From assembly GCA_040143965.1 (NCBI GenBank), contig JASJQH010006974.1, positions 1 to 30,519 on the forward strand: DNA of 30,519 bases. Direction: 5' to 3'. The translations under genes and the position numbers were made by a program. Positions 10,791 through 24,116 of the stretch are shown in pieces. This DNA comes from Basidiobolus ranarum. Taxonomy: Eukaryota > Basidiobolomycota > Basidiobolomycetes > Basidiobolales. The notes under the pieces are model-generated. The model did not search any database. It was not told where the DNA came from and saw only the letters and a list, made by a program, of their open reading frames with translations. Position 1 is the first letter of the stretch. The number at the start of each line of letters is the position of its first letter.

Positions 10791-11442
10791 ATTGTAATAA
10801 TGAAAAGGTGGGGCTGTTCCGTAAAGAAAGGAAATAAAGGTTCAAGGATTAAATCAATCGATACATATACCAACGCAACGCATTGTTTGGATATCTCGCA
10901 TTCCAGATTCGGATTTGATGGAGAAAATATAAACAAACAACAAAGCTGTCCTAAATATTCCAATCGAAATCGACCAATACTTTCCGACCATTCCTACAAA
11001 ACCGGCTGAAGCTACATGATTCGTGGATTTATTTTTCATTGCTCAATATTATCGTTACTACAAGAAATTCTTGATAATTTATTATGCACTTGAGTGTAAT
11101 TCAGCATTTTCCGCGAGATATTTTACAGGATTTGACTTCGCCATATCAAATGCTTCGATCGTCTTGACCTCTGTTGGTGTGACCCTATGAATAAGATATT
11201 TATTGAGTTAAGAAATTGCTATAAATTAAGATAGGGCTTAGAACATTTGGCGGTTACTTTTGTCATACTACAAAAAATAAAAGGATGGGCCAGTTGAACT
11301 TTTGCTTGTAGAAACGGGAATAATGGCTGGGAAGATTATGCCTACTAGATTTGCATTGGATTTACAAAACAGATCGAGATATAACAAAAATTGTTAGTAA
11401 ATTGTCAGGTAATTTCATTTCAGAAAAACCAAGTTATGATTT
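10791..11442. other. Spacer between MCM5 and the kinase, with a possible unassigned exon
   Basis: 650 bp on the 5' side of MCM5 and the 3' side of the kinase. On the minus strand, about 11092-11195, a coding-like segment follows a good branch site and acceptor (CTTAACTC ... TTCATAG). It reads VTPTEVKTIEAFDMAKSNPV and then about a dozen more residues before TAA. I could not join it to a first exon or recognise it. The overlapping frames at 10800-11039 on either strand have no support. A short hypothetical gene is possible but unproven. Confidence 0.3.
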
Positions 11443-14569
<3,127 letters not shown>

Positions 14570-15348
14570 ATTATCTATTTCTGTTATCAATAGAGATAGT
14601 TCTTTTCGAAAGAATGTCTAATAGCTAAAGTCAATCGTTTACAAAATGGAAGTGTTCTTATGGGAGTGGAGTTACTAGCACAATGCTCGATAATAAAGTT
14701 GGTGTAGGCGAATGATTAAAGACTGAAGATAGCGATGTTGTAAGAAAGATAGTCGGCTTGACTGTAGTTAAAAGCAGAATGGGAAACGAAAGTGACTTGA
14801 TCTTATGTGTACAAGGCTTGATTAGTGGTAAGAGCAAGTGCAAGAGTGGAGAGAAAGGATTCATGTATGAAGTATATGCAATCGTAACCCTAAGATCGTT
14901 AATATGATGCGATTGGCGCTTTATTTTTCTTTCTTTGCCAACAGTGTTTGTATGCATATGTGTGTATGTGTCAAGTTGAGAAACATTATTCACATATTAT
15001 CGGACTTTTATTCATCTGTTGTAATGTTTGAATTTCATTCGATCACGATTAAACCTCCGAGAAGTTACGCAGGACATTAATTCCGATTTAGTTATTTTGA
15101 AGGCAACACAAGGGAAACTCAAATTTAGCCACATCATCTGACAAGTGCGATCATTCTGTAAACAACCTTGTTTGAAATCAGTGTTACATGAATCCTTTGT
15201 GATATCAAAGTCACTGGTGATGATCAAAAAGCAAGGCTAAGGTAATCCAGTGTATGCTCATTGTGGACTCTTTATTATGAGAATAGTGTCAAAGAAATGA
15301 GTTTTGTAACGAGTTTAATGAAATGCCAATTGAAATATAGATTTGGGT
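14570..15348. other. Intergenic spacer with GT-rich tract
   Basis: About 780 bp on the 5' side of the kinase and the 3' side of the tectonin gene. It contains a short GT-rich microsatellite-like stretch near 14944-14970. Open frames of 70-110 residues on the minus strand (14658-14993, 15012-15227) have no recognisable similarity and unusual composition, so I do not call them genes. The kinase promoter is presumably at 14570-14800. Confidence 0.5.
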
Positions 15349-16194
15349 TTAACTAACTGTTTCGAAAACCTGCTCATAAGTTACAGTGTTGTTTCTCGTT
15401 TGCGCATAAGCCCCAGCTAGCACCCATATTTGCTCTCCCACTGTGGCACACTCCGGAGTTGTCTGGAAATTATCAAGAACTGTCCATTCGTTCAAGCGGT
15501 CCATGTGTGCCATTCTTACTTCACCTCGGCTGTTGACACCTGTGATATAATTCGCAGCAGTGCCAACAAGATGAAGGAGACTTTCCCCCAGCTTAGTCCA
15601 ACGGCCCTTGTCATAAACATAAACAGGATACCCAATTTGATCTCTTGGCTCAAACAAACCGAATCCTTTGCCATCACCCGTGGCTGCGACTGATACCACT
15701 GTTCGGTTTTCAAGCTCAGGAGACCTCTCTATTTTGTTCCACTGACAGGACCTCTTGAGGGAGTCATAAGCGCAGAACTGAATATCGTTATGAACATTGT
15801 AACCCCACACGTACTCTGTTTGATCATTTCTGCTTGCTCCTAATGCTACCAAGTAGCCTTGGACACGATCCCATGAACTAGTATCAAATCTCCCAACGTG
15901 ACCAAACTTATTCACCCCCCAGGCGGTGTTACGATCAAGTGCTGAAAACTCTGCATATCTTCCAGGCTTTTGAACCCATACATTATTGAGAAGTTGCCAC
16001 ACTGTTTCGTCTTCTTTCAGTCCCCAGAGAATATTATCTGCACCAACAGAGATACGTGTCATACCTGGATCCTCAACCAACACATACTCGGGATTTGCTG
16101 GGCCGTTCGCTGATCTATATATGGTTCCTTCTGTGACTAGGATTCCATAGGTTATGGTTAGAACGCAACCTTTCACAAATCTGGAAGAAAACAT
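15349..16194 (-). CDS. Secreted tectonin-repeat (beta-propeller lectin-like) protein
   Basis: Single-exon gene of 281 residues. The first about 23 residues form a basic start followed by a hydrophobic run (MFSSRFVKGCVLTITYGILV), a likely signal peptide. The rest is built of short tectonin-like repeats, each with a pattern of small residues, a WG or similar pair and a Trp about 30 residues apart: ISVGADNILWGL, SALDRNTAWGVN, VALGASRNDQTEYVWGY, SVAATGDGKGFGL, VGTAANYITGVN, ATVGEQIWVLAG. Tectonin proteins fold as a beta-propeller and several bind glycans (for example on bacterial surfaces); this is family knowledge and ligand binding here is inference. It lacks introns, in contrast to most neighbours. 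The start ATG precedes the hydrophobic run directly. A wrong N-terminal choice could hide an upstream exon. Confidence 0.8.
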   Translation of the reverse strand: MFSSRFVKGCVLTITYGILVTEGTIYRSANGPANPEYVLVEDPGMTRISVGADNILWGLKEDETVWQLLNNVWVQKPGRYAEFSALDRNTAWGVNKFGHVGRFDTSSWDRVQGYLVALGASRNDQTEYVWGYNVHNDIQFCAYDSLKRSCQWNKIERSPELENRTVVSVAATGDGKGFGLFEPRDQIGYPVYVYDKGRWTKLGESLLHLVGTAANYITGVNSRGEVRMAHMDRLNEWTVLDNFQTTPECATVGEQIWVLAGAYAQTRNNTVTYEQVFETVS

Positions 16195-16708
16195 GAAGAG
16201 TGCTTGTATATGGAGATGTGAGAAAATGACCCTACAAGGGAGGTGATGCTACTACAAGATAGAAGATGGAGGTCGAGTGACACCCACCATTATTTAGAGA
16301 TCTTGCTTTGTTATATTGGAAGAAGCTTCATTTGAAACCAAATCCTCAACATTCTTATTACTATGACTCGAATTTGTTACGAAATCGTTTCGAGAATTGG
16401 CCACAATAAGACTTCGATATTTAACACTCAATTGGAAACCAATATTAGCATTAACATATAAGTATTTAATAAAATAGGATGGTTTGTGGTGGAACTGAAC
16501 TCTTAAATTAACAGCATTGGAGTGGGGTGAATATCACAATCTACCACCTACACCTGGCTATTGCGAGCATTTGGCTTGGTTGCAAGTTAGCATGGATAAC
16601 AAAAGAATCGAAAATTGGATATCCTTGCTAATCTTTATAAATTATTTGTTCTATAGATGTGATTCTAAACTAGCTTAGATTGATGAAATGCCATACATAT
16701 ATACAGAG
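16195..16708. other. Spacer between the tectonin gene and the TCAIM-like gene
   Basis: About 510 bp that should hold the tectonin promoter and the 3' UTR of the TCAIM-like gene. No open frame, repeat or RNA gene seen. Confidence 0.5.
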
Positions 16709-17647
16709 TTAGAATGTCTTGTTACTAGTCTTTAAGGAGCCTGGCATCTTCGAGCGAATCAACTCAGTATACTCTTCTCGAATGTTCTCAAGATGTGTCT
16801 CTAAATAATGCTGAACTTCCGACTTCTCAAAAGTATTCGGAAATACCAAGAATCCCGGTATAGTTCTTGAAAACTCCGTAGAAATCATTAAGGGTAAGTT
16901 TCTCCATTGAGCATATCCCAACTCTACGAGGTGCTTTGATAGGGCCTCTTTACAACGGTGGTATTCTATTGAGGAAATATCCTTGTGCTTAAATACCAAG
17001 TTACTGGTTTGGAAGATGGTTTTCCATTCATCTTCAATTGTGCGAAGATTTTTCATTCTACTGATAGAGCTTTTCGATTGTGTGTGAGGGTTGGAAAAGG
17101 AGCTTCTAAGCCCTTTCTCAAAGATTTCTTTCAAGGTTTTTCCTTTGGGTAAAGATTGTTGATTCTCCCGAGAATACTGTTCTTGAAGATTTTTTAAATA
17201 CTCCTCCAACCTTTCTATATCATTTTTAACGTTGGGAATTTCAAATTGCTGACAATATTGAAGAAATTCCAAAGTCAGTTTGGAACTGAGGAAGTTTTCC
17301 GTCTCGTGGGTGGGAAGTTGTTTTGATATTTGTTCCTGAGAGTGAGGATACTCTTTCAGACTAGAGATAGAAAAAGTTTGTTGTACAAGGTTCCCTTCTT
17401 TCGTATAAAACGACACTTCCACTGGAGAGCGAAGTAAACTTTCTAAAGCGTTTGCTTTCCCCTCTCCTTTCTTCAAGAGAGGACCAAGTATTCGGTTAAG
17501 TTGTTGTAAGGAACGTTGATTTAACTCCTTCTTTTCCGGTATGGAGTGAAAGAAATCCGGATGAACTTTTAAAAGCAGTCGTCTTAGAGTTTTATTGACT
17601 ATCTTTACTGTCGAGGGAGGTTGAATCACTTTTTTAGCAACATTCAT
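16709..17647 (-). CDS. TCAIM-like mitochondrial protein (J-like domain, DUF4460/DUF4461 type)
   Basis: Single exon, 312 residues. The first ATG of the frame is at 17647. The open frame extends slightly upstream but without an ATG. The N-terminus is basic with few acidic residues (MNVAKKVIQPPSTVKIVNKT), compatible with a mitochondrial presequence. Residues about 20-55 (LRRLLLKVHPDFF ... LQQLNRIL) carry an HPD tripeptide at 29-31 in a short helical J-domain-like segment. This is typical of the N-terminal domain of the TCAIM (T-cell activation inhibitor, mitochondrial) family. The C-terminal part (TIEDEWKTIF ... IPGFLVFP) resembles the second domain of that family. The animal protein is about 500 residues, so this one is shorter. 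The cellular role is unclear. It is divergent from the LYR-like gene. Confidence 0.72.
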   Translation of the reverse strand: MNVAKKVIQPPSTVKIVNKTLRRLLLKVHPDFFHSIPEKKELNQRSLQQLNRILGPLLKKGEGKANALESLLRSPVEVSFYTKEGNLVQQTFSISSLKEYPHSQEQISKQLPTHETENFLSSKLTLEFLQYCQQFEIPNVKNDIERLEEYLKNLQEQYSRENQQSLPKGKTLKEIFEKGLRSSFSNPHTQSKSSISRMKNLRTIEDEWKTIFQTSNLVFKHKDISSIEYHRCKEALSKHLVELGYAQWRNLPLMISTEFSRTIPGFLVFPNTFEKSEVQHYLETHLENIREEYTELIRSKMPGSLKTSNKTF

Positions 17648-17963
17648 AGGTAATATGCGACAAGTTGTCAATAAGAGAACGAAGTGTGTAAAATCTCTGA
17701 TTAACTTTAACTTTTAAAATTTCCTAAAAATTTGATAGTAACAATCCAATGCTTAGGAATCTTCGATATAGATGACACAAATCATTATACCACTAGTATA
17801 AAAATATTGCATATTGTATTCACCATTTAGTTGACTAAAATAAAGTTACTGAAAGATATGTGATTGGATAATCCGATATTTTGAAAAAGATATCCATTTA
17901 ATAGTTGATGATAAATTTTCATAACCTTCACCAAAACTCAAGACAGTCATCATAATATATTCC
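17648..17963. promoter_or_regulatory. Divergent promoter region between two probable mitochondrial genes
   Basis: 316 bp between the start codons of the TCAIM-like gene (-) and the LYR-like gene (+). The sequence is AT-rich and should hold both promoters. No specific element recognised. Confidence 0.5.
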
Positions 17964-18509
17964 ATGTCGAAGGCTATACCCACCCCCGCAGAATTTCGAA
18001 TCCTATATCGTCGTCTCTGGAAATTTGGAGGAAAGGCAGCTGCTCCTTCCAAACAAGGAGTACGTGTTATACATGAAAAAATCCGGGAAGGGTTCAAAGA
18101 GAACTCGAGCGTACGTGATGGGGATAAATTAATTGACATTTACGAAAGAGGTGGTCTTAAAGGAAGCTAATAGAAATGTTCGGAAAAAGGTTACTTATTA
18201 TATTCCTTTCTTAGGTTTAAATACTGTACAATTATTTCAAGTAGCTGTCTCGAGAAGAGGTGTGGAACATAAACTCATCCAGAACTTACTTTCTATGGCT
18301 TATTTCCAAGGAAAATATAAAATTAGGTAACTCTTCTCTATTCTCATTCCACTGGTCAAATCATTCTACTTACTAACTTGCTATTCAGGCCACCCTTTTT
18401 TAATCGTAAACTTAAGCCTAACCAACAACAATTACACCAAGAAGCCTATGATGAATACTTTGCGATGCTTGAGAAGCTGAACGGTTCTCTTCGCGTAAGT
18501 CTTCGCTAG
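17964..18509 (+). CDS. Small LYR-motif-like protein, probably mitochondrial
   Basis: Three exons: 17964-18150, 18215-18326 and 18389-18509; phases match; 139 residues. Near the N-terminus is RILYRRLWKFGG (residues about 12-23), a L-Y-R followed by helix-forming basic and hydrophobic residues, as in the LYR family. These small helical proteins bind acyl carrier protein and help assemble Fe-S proteins and respiratory complexes. The C-terminal half (NTVQLFQVAVSRRGVEHKL) is not diagnostic to me. The first intron has a weak GTGGTC donor. The second has a TACTAAC branch site (18371-18377). A strong GTAAGT at 18495-18500 lies inside the last exon, so a different C-terminus through a further short exon is possible. 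It is convergent with the Mg-chelatase-like gene. Confidence 0.7.
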
Positions 18510-18707
18510 AGGATCTTGCTTCCAAATTGTACAATAGTTAAGACGATTCATTAAATAAAACTCAGCTGAGCATAGATGTATATTCGTTGTCACAAGATGA
18601 TATATTAATTATGCACCAATGATGAGTTATAAAAATTGGATGAATACATGGTATAGAGGTGTGTATATTAGGAATCTATTAGGATTAGGTATGGGAAGTA
18701 GATGAAG

Positions 18708-20545
18708 TTACGAAGGAGGCCAAACTGACTGCAAAACATCAGAAATGATGCCTTGATCGGAGGATGATTGAGCTTTGATTGAATCATTCAGTGGAAACAA
18801 GCGATGGCCAAGTACTTTGCTCAATATAATGAGAACCAAGTCGGGCGTCACGTGAGTTTTTTCATAAATCGCCGCTAAAGCCCTACAATTGTATATTGAG
18901 ATTACAAACACACCAAGTGGTCAGTTAAGAGAATGATTGTTAGTGATTATTGTCACCGTATGAGGTATATTCGGTAACATTCTAACCTTACTGCAGATAC
19001 CAAGTCCGTAGAAGCGCGAGCGGTTGCTCCGGTCTTAAATCTTAAATTGGTACGGATTGCGGTTAAAATGTCGCGTAAATAACGATTGATTTCCGGATTT
19101 ACGATAACATTTCTAGCTCGTTGAGAAATGTCCTTTACTTCCTTGAAACGGCACAAGGTTATAAAACTGTATTTTAGTATGGTATTCATAAGGTAAAGAG
19201 ACGAGAGTAATTACTTGATAGGGAAATGCAAAGTAGCGTTTGCTCTGCAAAAGAGACTTCGCCTCAATACCTCCTTCGTACGTGTAGTTAAGGTAGAACT
19301 TATCAAGCTATAATTCGCATCTAAATATTAATAAATCAAGGGCATTAAACTGGACCTGTATATTTCATTTCTTACCAGATGTTTTGACTTGAGCATCGTA
19401 CTGCTTAATGGCACAACCGCAATAATTACGAAGGGGTCCGGAACGTGACATAGAGTATTACAATCTACAAACGATCCCTTCGACAGAATCTATCCCATAT
19501 GAAAACGGTTACTATGGCAAACATATATACATATATACACTAACATATACTCACCTCAGATATTGCGCATTGAATGGTATCGTTTGCGGCATCTAGACCT
19601 TCGACTATAACGATGTTTGCTAGTTTTTTGGAGGGATTGAAGATTCGGGAACTGTATATTGTGGAAGATTTTCTGAGTGGTTTTGAGGCTAGTGTGTCCT
19701 TAGAATTTCGGTTATCAAGCCGTTGAAGTGGGATAGTTTCCGGATCTCCATACTGCTTTACAGGCTTGAAGTGTTGGTCATTCAACGAGTCTGGTTTCGC
19801 TGGTGGATTCTTATTGACGAATTGACAAATTACAAAACCGATTAATTATGGTAGATAGAGTTGATGAAGTCCGACGTTCAAAATACCTCTAAATATTCTC
19901 TAAAAGATACAGTGATATTATTTTTGCTTTGTCTGTCATTATGGGTTCGACCTGAAAAACGTTCAGTAGGCACACGGTGCCCTAATACACTTAAAAGGGT
20001 CTTACGATCCTCAGGAGAACGATCATCTGCTGAGAAACTTCTATATTTCTTCTCGGTCGGTTCTCTATTTATAGACATACCTTTCTTCACAAGGGGATCT
20101 AAATTTGAAGGCTTCGAGCCAAGTATAAATCCCGATGGAGGTACTAAACCGCTCATTGGGGTATTCGTTCTAGCCAAAGATGCAGCACGAGGTCGTAGAA
20201 TGGCATCTTTACTTTTGTTAAACATGGTGTCGTATAAATCAGTGGGGGAATCCAGTTGTGAGCAGTTAATTCTTGCACAAGTGAGTCCAAAAACCTCTTG
20301 TGACATCTGTAGAATGTGTTAGAAAGAGAGAGAAACATAGAGAACTTATGACAAAAGTCTATGACCTGTACAAGCATATCTGATAACTCTTGAAGTGTTT
20401 CTGGATGAGTTTTCAATAGTAAAGGCTTACTGCCAGTAATTAAGCAAAGAAGTATAGACATTAGCACATCTTCGGAGTATTGAGAACCAGGCCCGCGGCA
20501 AATTGCCTGTATCCGTTGCCTGTATCGTCCTCTGGGTTGTTTCAT
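18708..20545 (-). CDS. Magnesium-chelatase-like AAA protein with degenerate nucleotide-binding motif
   Basis: Seven exons on the minus strand: 20366-20545, 19887-20306, 19555-19809, 19376-19489, 19215-19307, 18987-19141 and 18708-18882. All phases match; 463 residues. It resembles the uncharacterised fungal proteins related to the ChlI/MoxR branch of AAA ATPases. The core is ANIVIVEGLDAANDTIQCAI (Walker-B-like strand and helix), then VPDPFVIIAVVP (sensor strand), LLDKFYLNY and a C-terminal helical lid (INRYLRDILTAIRTN, VSAVRALAAIYEKTHVTPDL). Residues 37-46 (TGSKPLLLKT) sit where Walker A is expected but lack the GxxxxGK[ST] pattern, so ATP hydrolysis is doubtful. Residues about 85-210 form a long, probably disordered insertion rich in Ser, Arg and Pro. 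Role unknown; no chlorophyll pathway is implied. First exon donor is a weak GTCATA. Confidence 0.75.
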
Positions 20546-20802
20546 TTGAAAAATACTTCTAGATCGTAAGGTGTTGCTTATTACTAAAAGTCAATGTAAG
20601 CTTAAAATCAATAATTTTGCCATTAAATCTACTGGACCATCATTCTCGGTTGCCATTGGTGAGCTTAAATCAACTGTATCTACTTAATCATTACATTTAA
20701 GTAAATTTAGTCTAAGCCACGTCAAATGATAGATTCGAAGTGTTGTTTAAAACCAGATTCGATAGCATTCAAACATCCAAATCGATTGTGCAATTTATCT
20801 TA
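20546..20802. promoter_or_regulatory. Divergent spacer between the Mg-chelatase-like gene and the P-loop NTPase gene
   Basis: 257 bp presumably containing both promoters. It also has a coding-like stretch near 20600-20657 followed by a GTGAGC donor, so an additional 5' exon of the NTPase gene is possible, but I found no in-frame ATG for one. Confidence 0.45.
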
Positions 20803-23800
20803 ATGGAGAGAGATTCAGGTTGTAGTAAACAAGTTTTCACATCCAGAACTAACATTAACCTTTATTTAGGGACAAAGGGATTTTGCTTGTATGAGGATAG
20901 TGGATTAGAAGCCGAACTCAAGCTTGCCGAAGCGCTAGTATACCATATTTACTTATCATTGCTTTTCTTAGCTCTATGCTAAATAGATCTATAGTTTCCT
21001 GAACTCGAGTTTGTAGGGCGTAGTGTTGAACAGATACAGGCCGTACGTGCCTTTCTAGCTAATCATAGCAGAGTTAAAAACAATGGAATAGTATAAATCA
21101 AGTCGTTTCTATTGCTTTTACTCGGTCTAAATATTGAAAATCCAGCCATACCTTATTGCTTGTGGCCTTCCTCCTGGCTTTGGAAAAACCACATTTTTCC
21201 AACAACTTTTAAATTTTGTGAAAGTAAAAGAAAACCAATGCATACTTCAGCAACCTAGTAGAATCCATGAAGGATTTACCCCTGCCGAAGTTGAACGTAA
21301 GTAAACCCATAGTTAGATCACACTTGCCATAAAGTTAACTCTCTTTATTCGGTAGATTTGGCCAGTGCTCAGTACATACGCATAGCCATTAATCAAAATG
21401 TAACTTTAATCCCTCCGGATGCCTCCACCTTTGCAAAAGCACTTTCAATTGCTCTTGAGCAACAAATCCGATCGAAACTTCTCTTACCATCGGTAATATT
21501 GTATAGAATGACTCTGCATTGAAGAGTTTTAACCCAGGATATACACAGTATACATCTGAAGAATATTGTAATCTCAAACGGCTAGGACTTCCCAGTGTAA
21601 TCGATGCTTACCCAGAGTTCACATTCTTCATTCACTGGGATTGTCTTGAAGCATTTGAAAGTACACAATACGATCACTATTATGGGTGGAGCCCTGACCC
21701 TAGCACCAAAGATTACGACCTCCAAAATTCGCTTACAGTAATATATAGTTATGCCATTTTAGATGACTATCTTTAACCAGTTGTTCATTATCAGAGATAC
21801 CGTGATTTTTGGGAGATAGTTCGTCCACTCTTGTGGCATCCCCGATGCTTTGTATGCTGCTGCGGTAATTCGACCGCATTGTCGGTCATGGGATTCAAGA
21901 GCTCTGCGGTGGAAGATTTACCAAGTCAAACGTTGTTTGTTAATCTTCCTACGCTTAGTTCAGAAGATATCAAGTAAGCATCACACTGTCTAGTCGCATT
22001 ATGGGATATACTGTGAACTCTATCATACGTAGGTCTATAGCGCAACACACAGTATTCCCAAAGGGCAACACCATTCAACAAGAGTTCTCTTGGAGTGATG
22101 AAGTACTGGATAAGATCTCCCTAAAACTCTATGGACTTACTCAAGGGATACCACGATTGGTCCGTTTAGGTTTCGTGTACCTTTATTATAAAATATTCAT
22201 CGCACACGACGACATTCAAGAGGTAGTATATTCAATACACACATATATATGAACTCTCTAACATCCTAGCTGTAGCCATTGGAGAATGAGGAAGATATGA
22301 TGATTATTCATCGTCAATTTGTTCTCCCGGAGTTGGTTCGCTTGTACCTTCCTTGGCGTAGAATATATGTATATCTGATGGCGATGTTTCTCTTGAATAT
22401 CCCATTCTCTTGTAAAGACGAAATTGATTTTGAGGGAAGCAAGATCCCACTCTGGATCTTGGCCCACAAAGTGAATGTTCCTTTAAGAGTGGTATGTGAA
22501 TTCCATCAGTATAGGGCTATACCATATCATTACTTATTGATTGGATATAAGTATCAAAGTAGTGAACTCGAGAAACGATGGATTCCAACCTTTTCCATTT
22601 GGAGTGTTGATCAATTTATAGGCTCATCAAATAACGGGCATTTCGGGATAAATCAAGGATTTTTAAAAATATTACGTTCTTTTATCACTATACCTACGAA
22701 ATTTCACCTTGAATCTAGAGAGATGTTCTTAAAAACTGTGGTAAAATCGTACCTTCAAAACGCCTCGGAAACCACTTGGGATTCGGTGTTCTATTTCTTA
22801 CAAGATACCGAATTGAAAGGTGAACCTTATCTACCAGAAAATTTCACTTGTTCTTATCAGGGCCTGGATAGTTCCTCCGCTCCAGTCACCGACCTGTATC
22901 ATCTCGTTCACGATATAACCATTTGCTTGTCTTTCAAGTCGATGCAGGATCAATTCGGTGTTTGCTTTATATCCTCGGAAATCAATCGATTTCAAGAGAC
23001 TCTTGGAACGGAGAGAGGGATCTTGGTGATAGTCTCAACAGGACTACTTCATAAAGATATAAAAGTCTATTTTCCACAAGAAGAGGAGTTCGCCAAGTTA
23101 GAACCAGGTAGGTATGATCTTCAGAAAGGACGTCTGGTACGCAAACGTAAGAATAGCTGTTTACTGGATGTTCCAGAAAATATTAGGGTAAGTGATGGAG
23201 TTAATGAGATTGTAAATTCTTTCTGACCATGTTTCATTAGGTGTTCATACTTTTTCGACCTGGACTAATGAAAGTGATAAAAGAACGAGAAGTCATTTTG
23301 TTAGAGCACTTGATGAGAAATTCCAGTATCATCATATGGCAGGCTTGCTTTCAGTATTTCTTAGGTGATTATTTTCATTCAACATTCAATTAATATCCAC
23401 GGTTCATCATATATTCTTCCAGTGTCGGAGAAAGCAATGGAAAACAATCATCTTCACCGGCAAATAGGGAAACAGAGAAATGAAATTGATGAGAATGATG
23501 ACAGTCGTGATGAAGGGGAGGGAGAAGGGGAAGGAGCAAGCAAAGACAACGATACTGTTGAAAGTAAAGTTAATACACATCTGCTTCATATCCACTCAAC
23601 ATTTAACATGTATATTTACCAATCAGTTAAACATATCAGCGTAATTCATAAAGAATCTGGAGAGGTCTTACTTCAACATTTGGGGATTTCCCCTGATATC
23701 AAATTCAAACATATCATCGGAGATCTAAGGGTGAACAATTCGTCCAACTTCGTTTACATCTGGGAGGTGAATAAGAAGCTTTATAGTAATGCAGTCAATG

Positions 23801-23895
23801 CTTTTGATGTTTTAGAAGATGAGGCGACGATTTTATTATCAATACGACCTAAGTTAGATATACTTGACTTGTATAGTACAGTGTTTAACGACTAA
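20803..23895 (+). CDS. Large P-loop NTPase resembling Crinkler-type NTPases, unknown function
   Basis: Ten exons: 20803-20937, 20995-21090, 21146-21296, 21356-21492, 21549-21737, 21795-21973, 22033-22222, 22276-23187, 23241-23364 and 23423-23895. Every phase matches, giving one intact 861-residue frame. EFVGRSVEQIQAVRAFL precedes Walker A GLPPGFGKT (84-92). A Walker-B-like strand FTFFIHWD ends at Asp204. A sensor/lid region reads LYGLTQGIPRLVRL. This order (FVGR-like motif, P-loop, hhhhWD, G-x-PR) recalls STAND-like NTPases and the NTPase part of Crinkler-family proteins of fungi and oomycetes. The second half (about 330-690) may hold a nuclease-like fold (strand ITICLSFKS), but this is inference. 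An acidic, Glu/Gly/Asp-rich linker (about 724-752) leads to an unassigned C-terminal domain of about 100 residues. No signal peptide is seen. The start is the first in-frame ATG; an upstream exon is possible. Confidence 0.8.
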
Positions 23896-24116
23896 GCTGA
23901 AATCAAAAGATAAATCTGGATTCATACTCCACTTGCACTCATAATGTTATTTAAAATTGCAAAATTTAAATTCTCCTCTCTTCTCTTCACTTCCTACATA
24001 TGAATAGACTCTGGCAAAGATATAATCAACGAAAAGTAATACTACAATGGCTCACTACAACGAAGATAGAAGAGAGGGATCATGATATATATATATATAT
24101 ATACTGTTACAGTGCA

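Noticed and set aside
14658-14993. 111-residue minus-strand open frame
   Set aside because: Composition (Thr/His/Leu/Pro runs) and position in a kinase 5' flank look like chance; there is no similarity I can name.
19861-20322. 153-residue plus-strand open frame
   Set aside because: Antisense to the second exon of the Mg-chelatase-like gene, whose exon phases and family motifs all fit.
20603-20657. Upstream exon of the NTPase gene encoding a Crinkler-like N-terminal segment (FSVAIG)
   Set aside because: There is a good donor but no in-frame ATG and no phase-proven link to the exon at 20803; kept only as a possibility.
21493-21524. A 32-nt intron, or a frameshift, in the P-loop NTPase gene
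   Set aside because: Moving the acceptor to 21548 gives a 56-nt intron with a branch-like TTTTAAC and matching phase, so the gene needs no frameshift.
24088-24104. AT dinucleotide run as a regulatory element
   Set aside because: A simple microsatellite in a convergent 3' spacer, with nothing to tie it to regulation.
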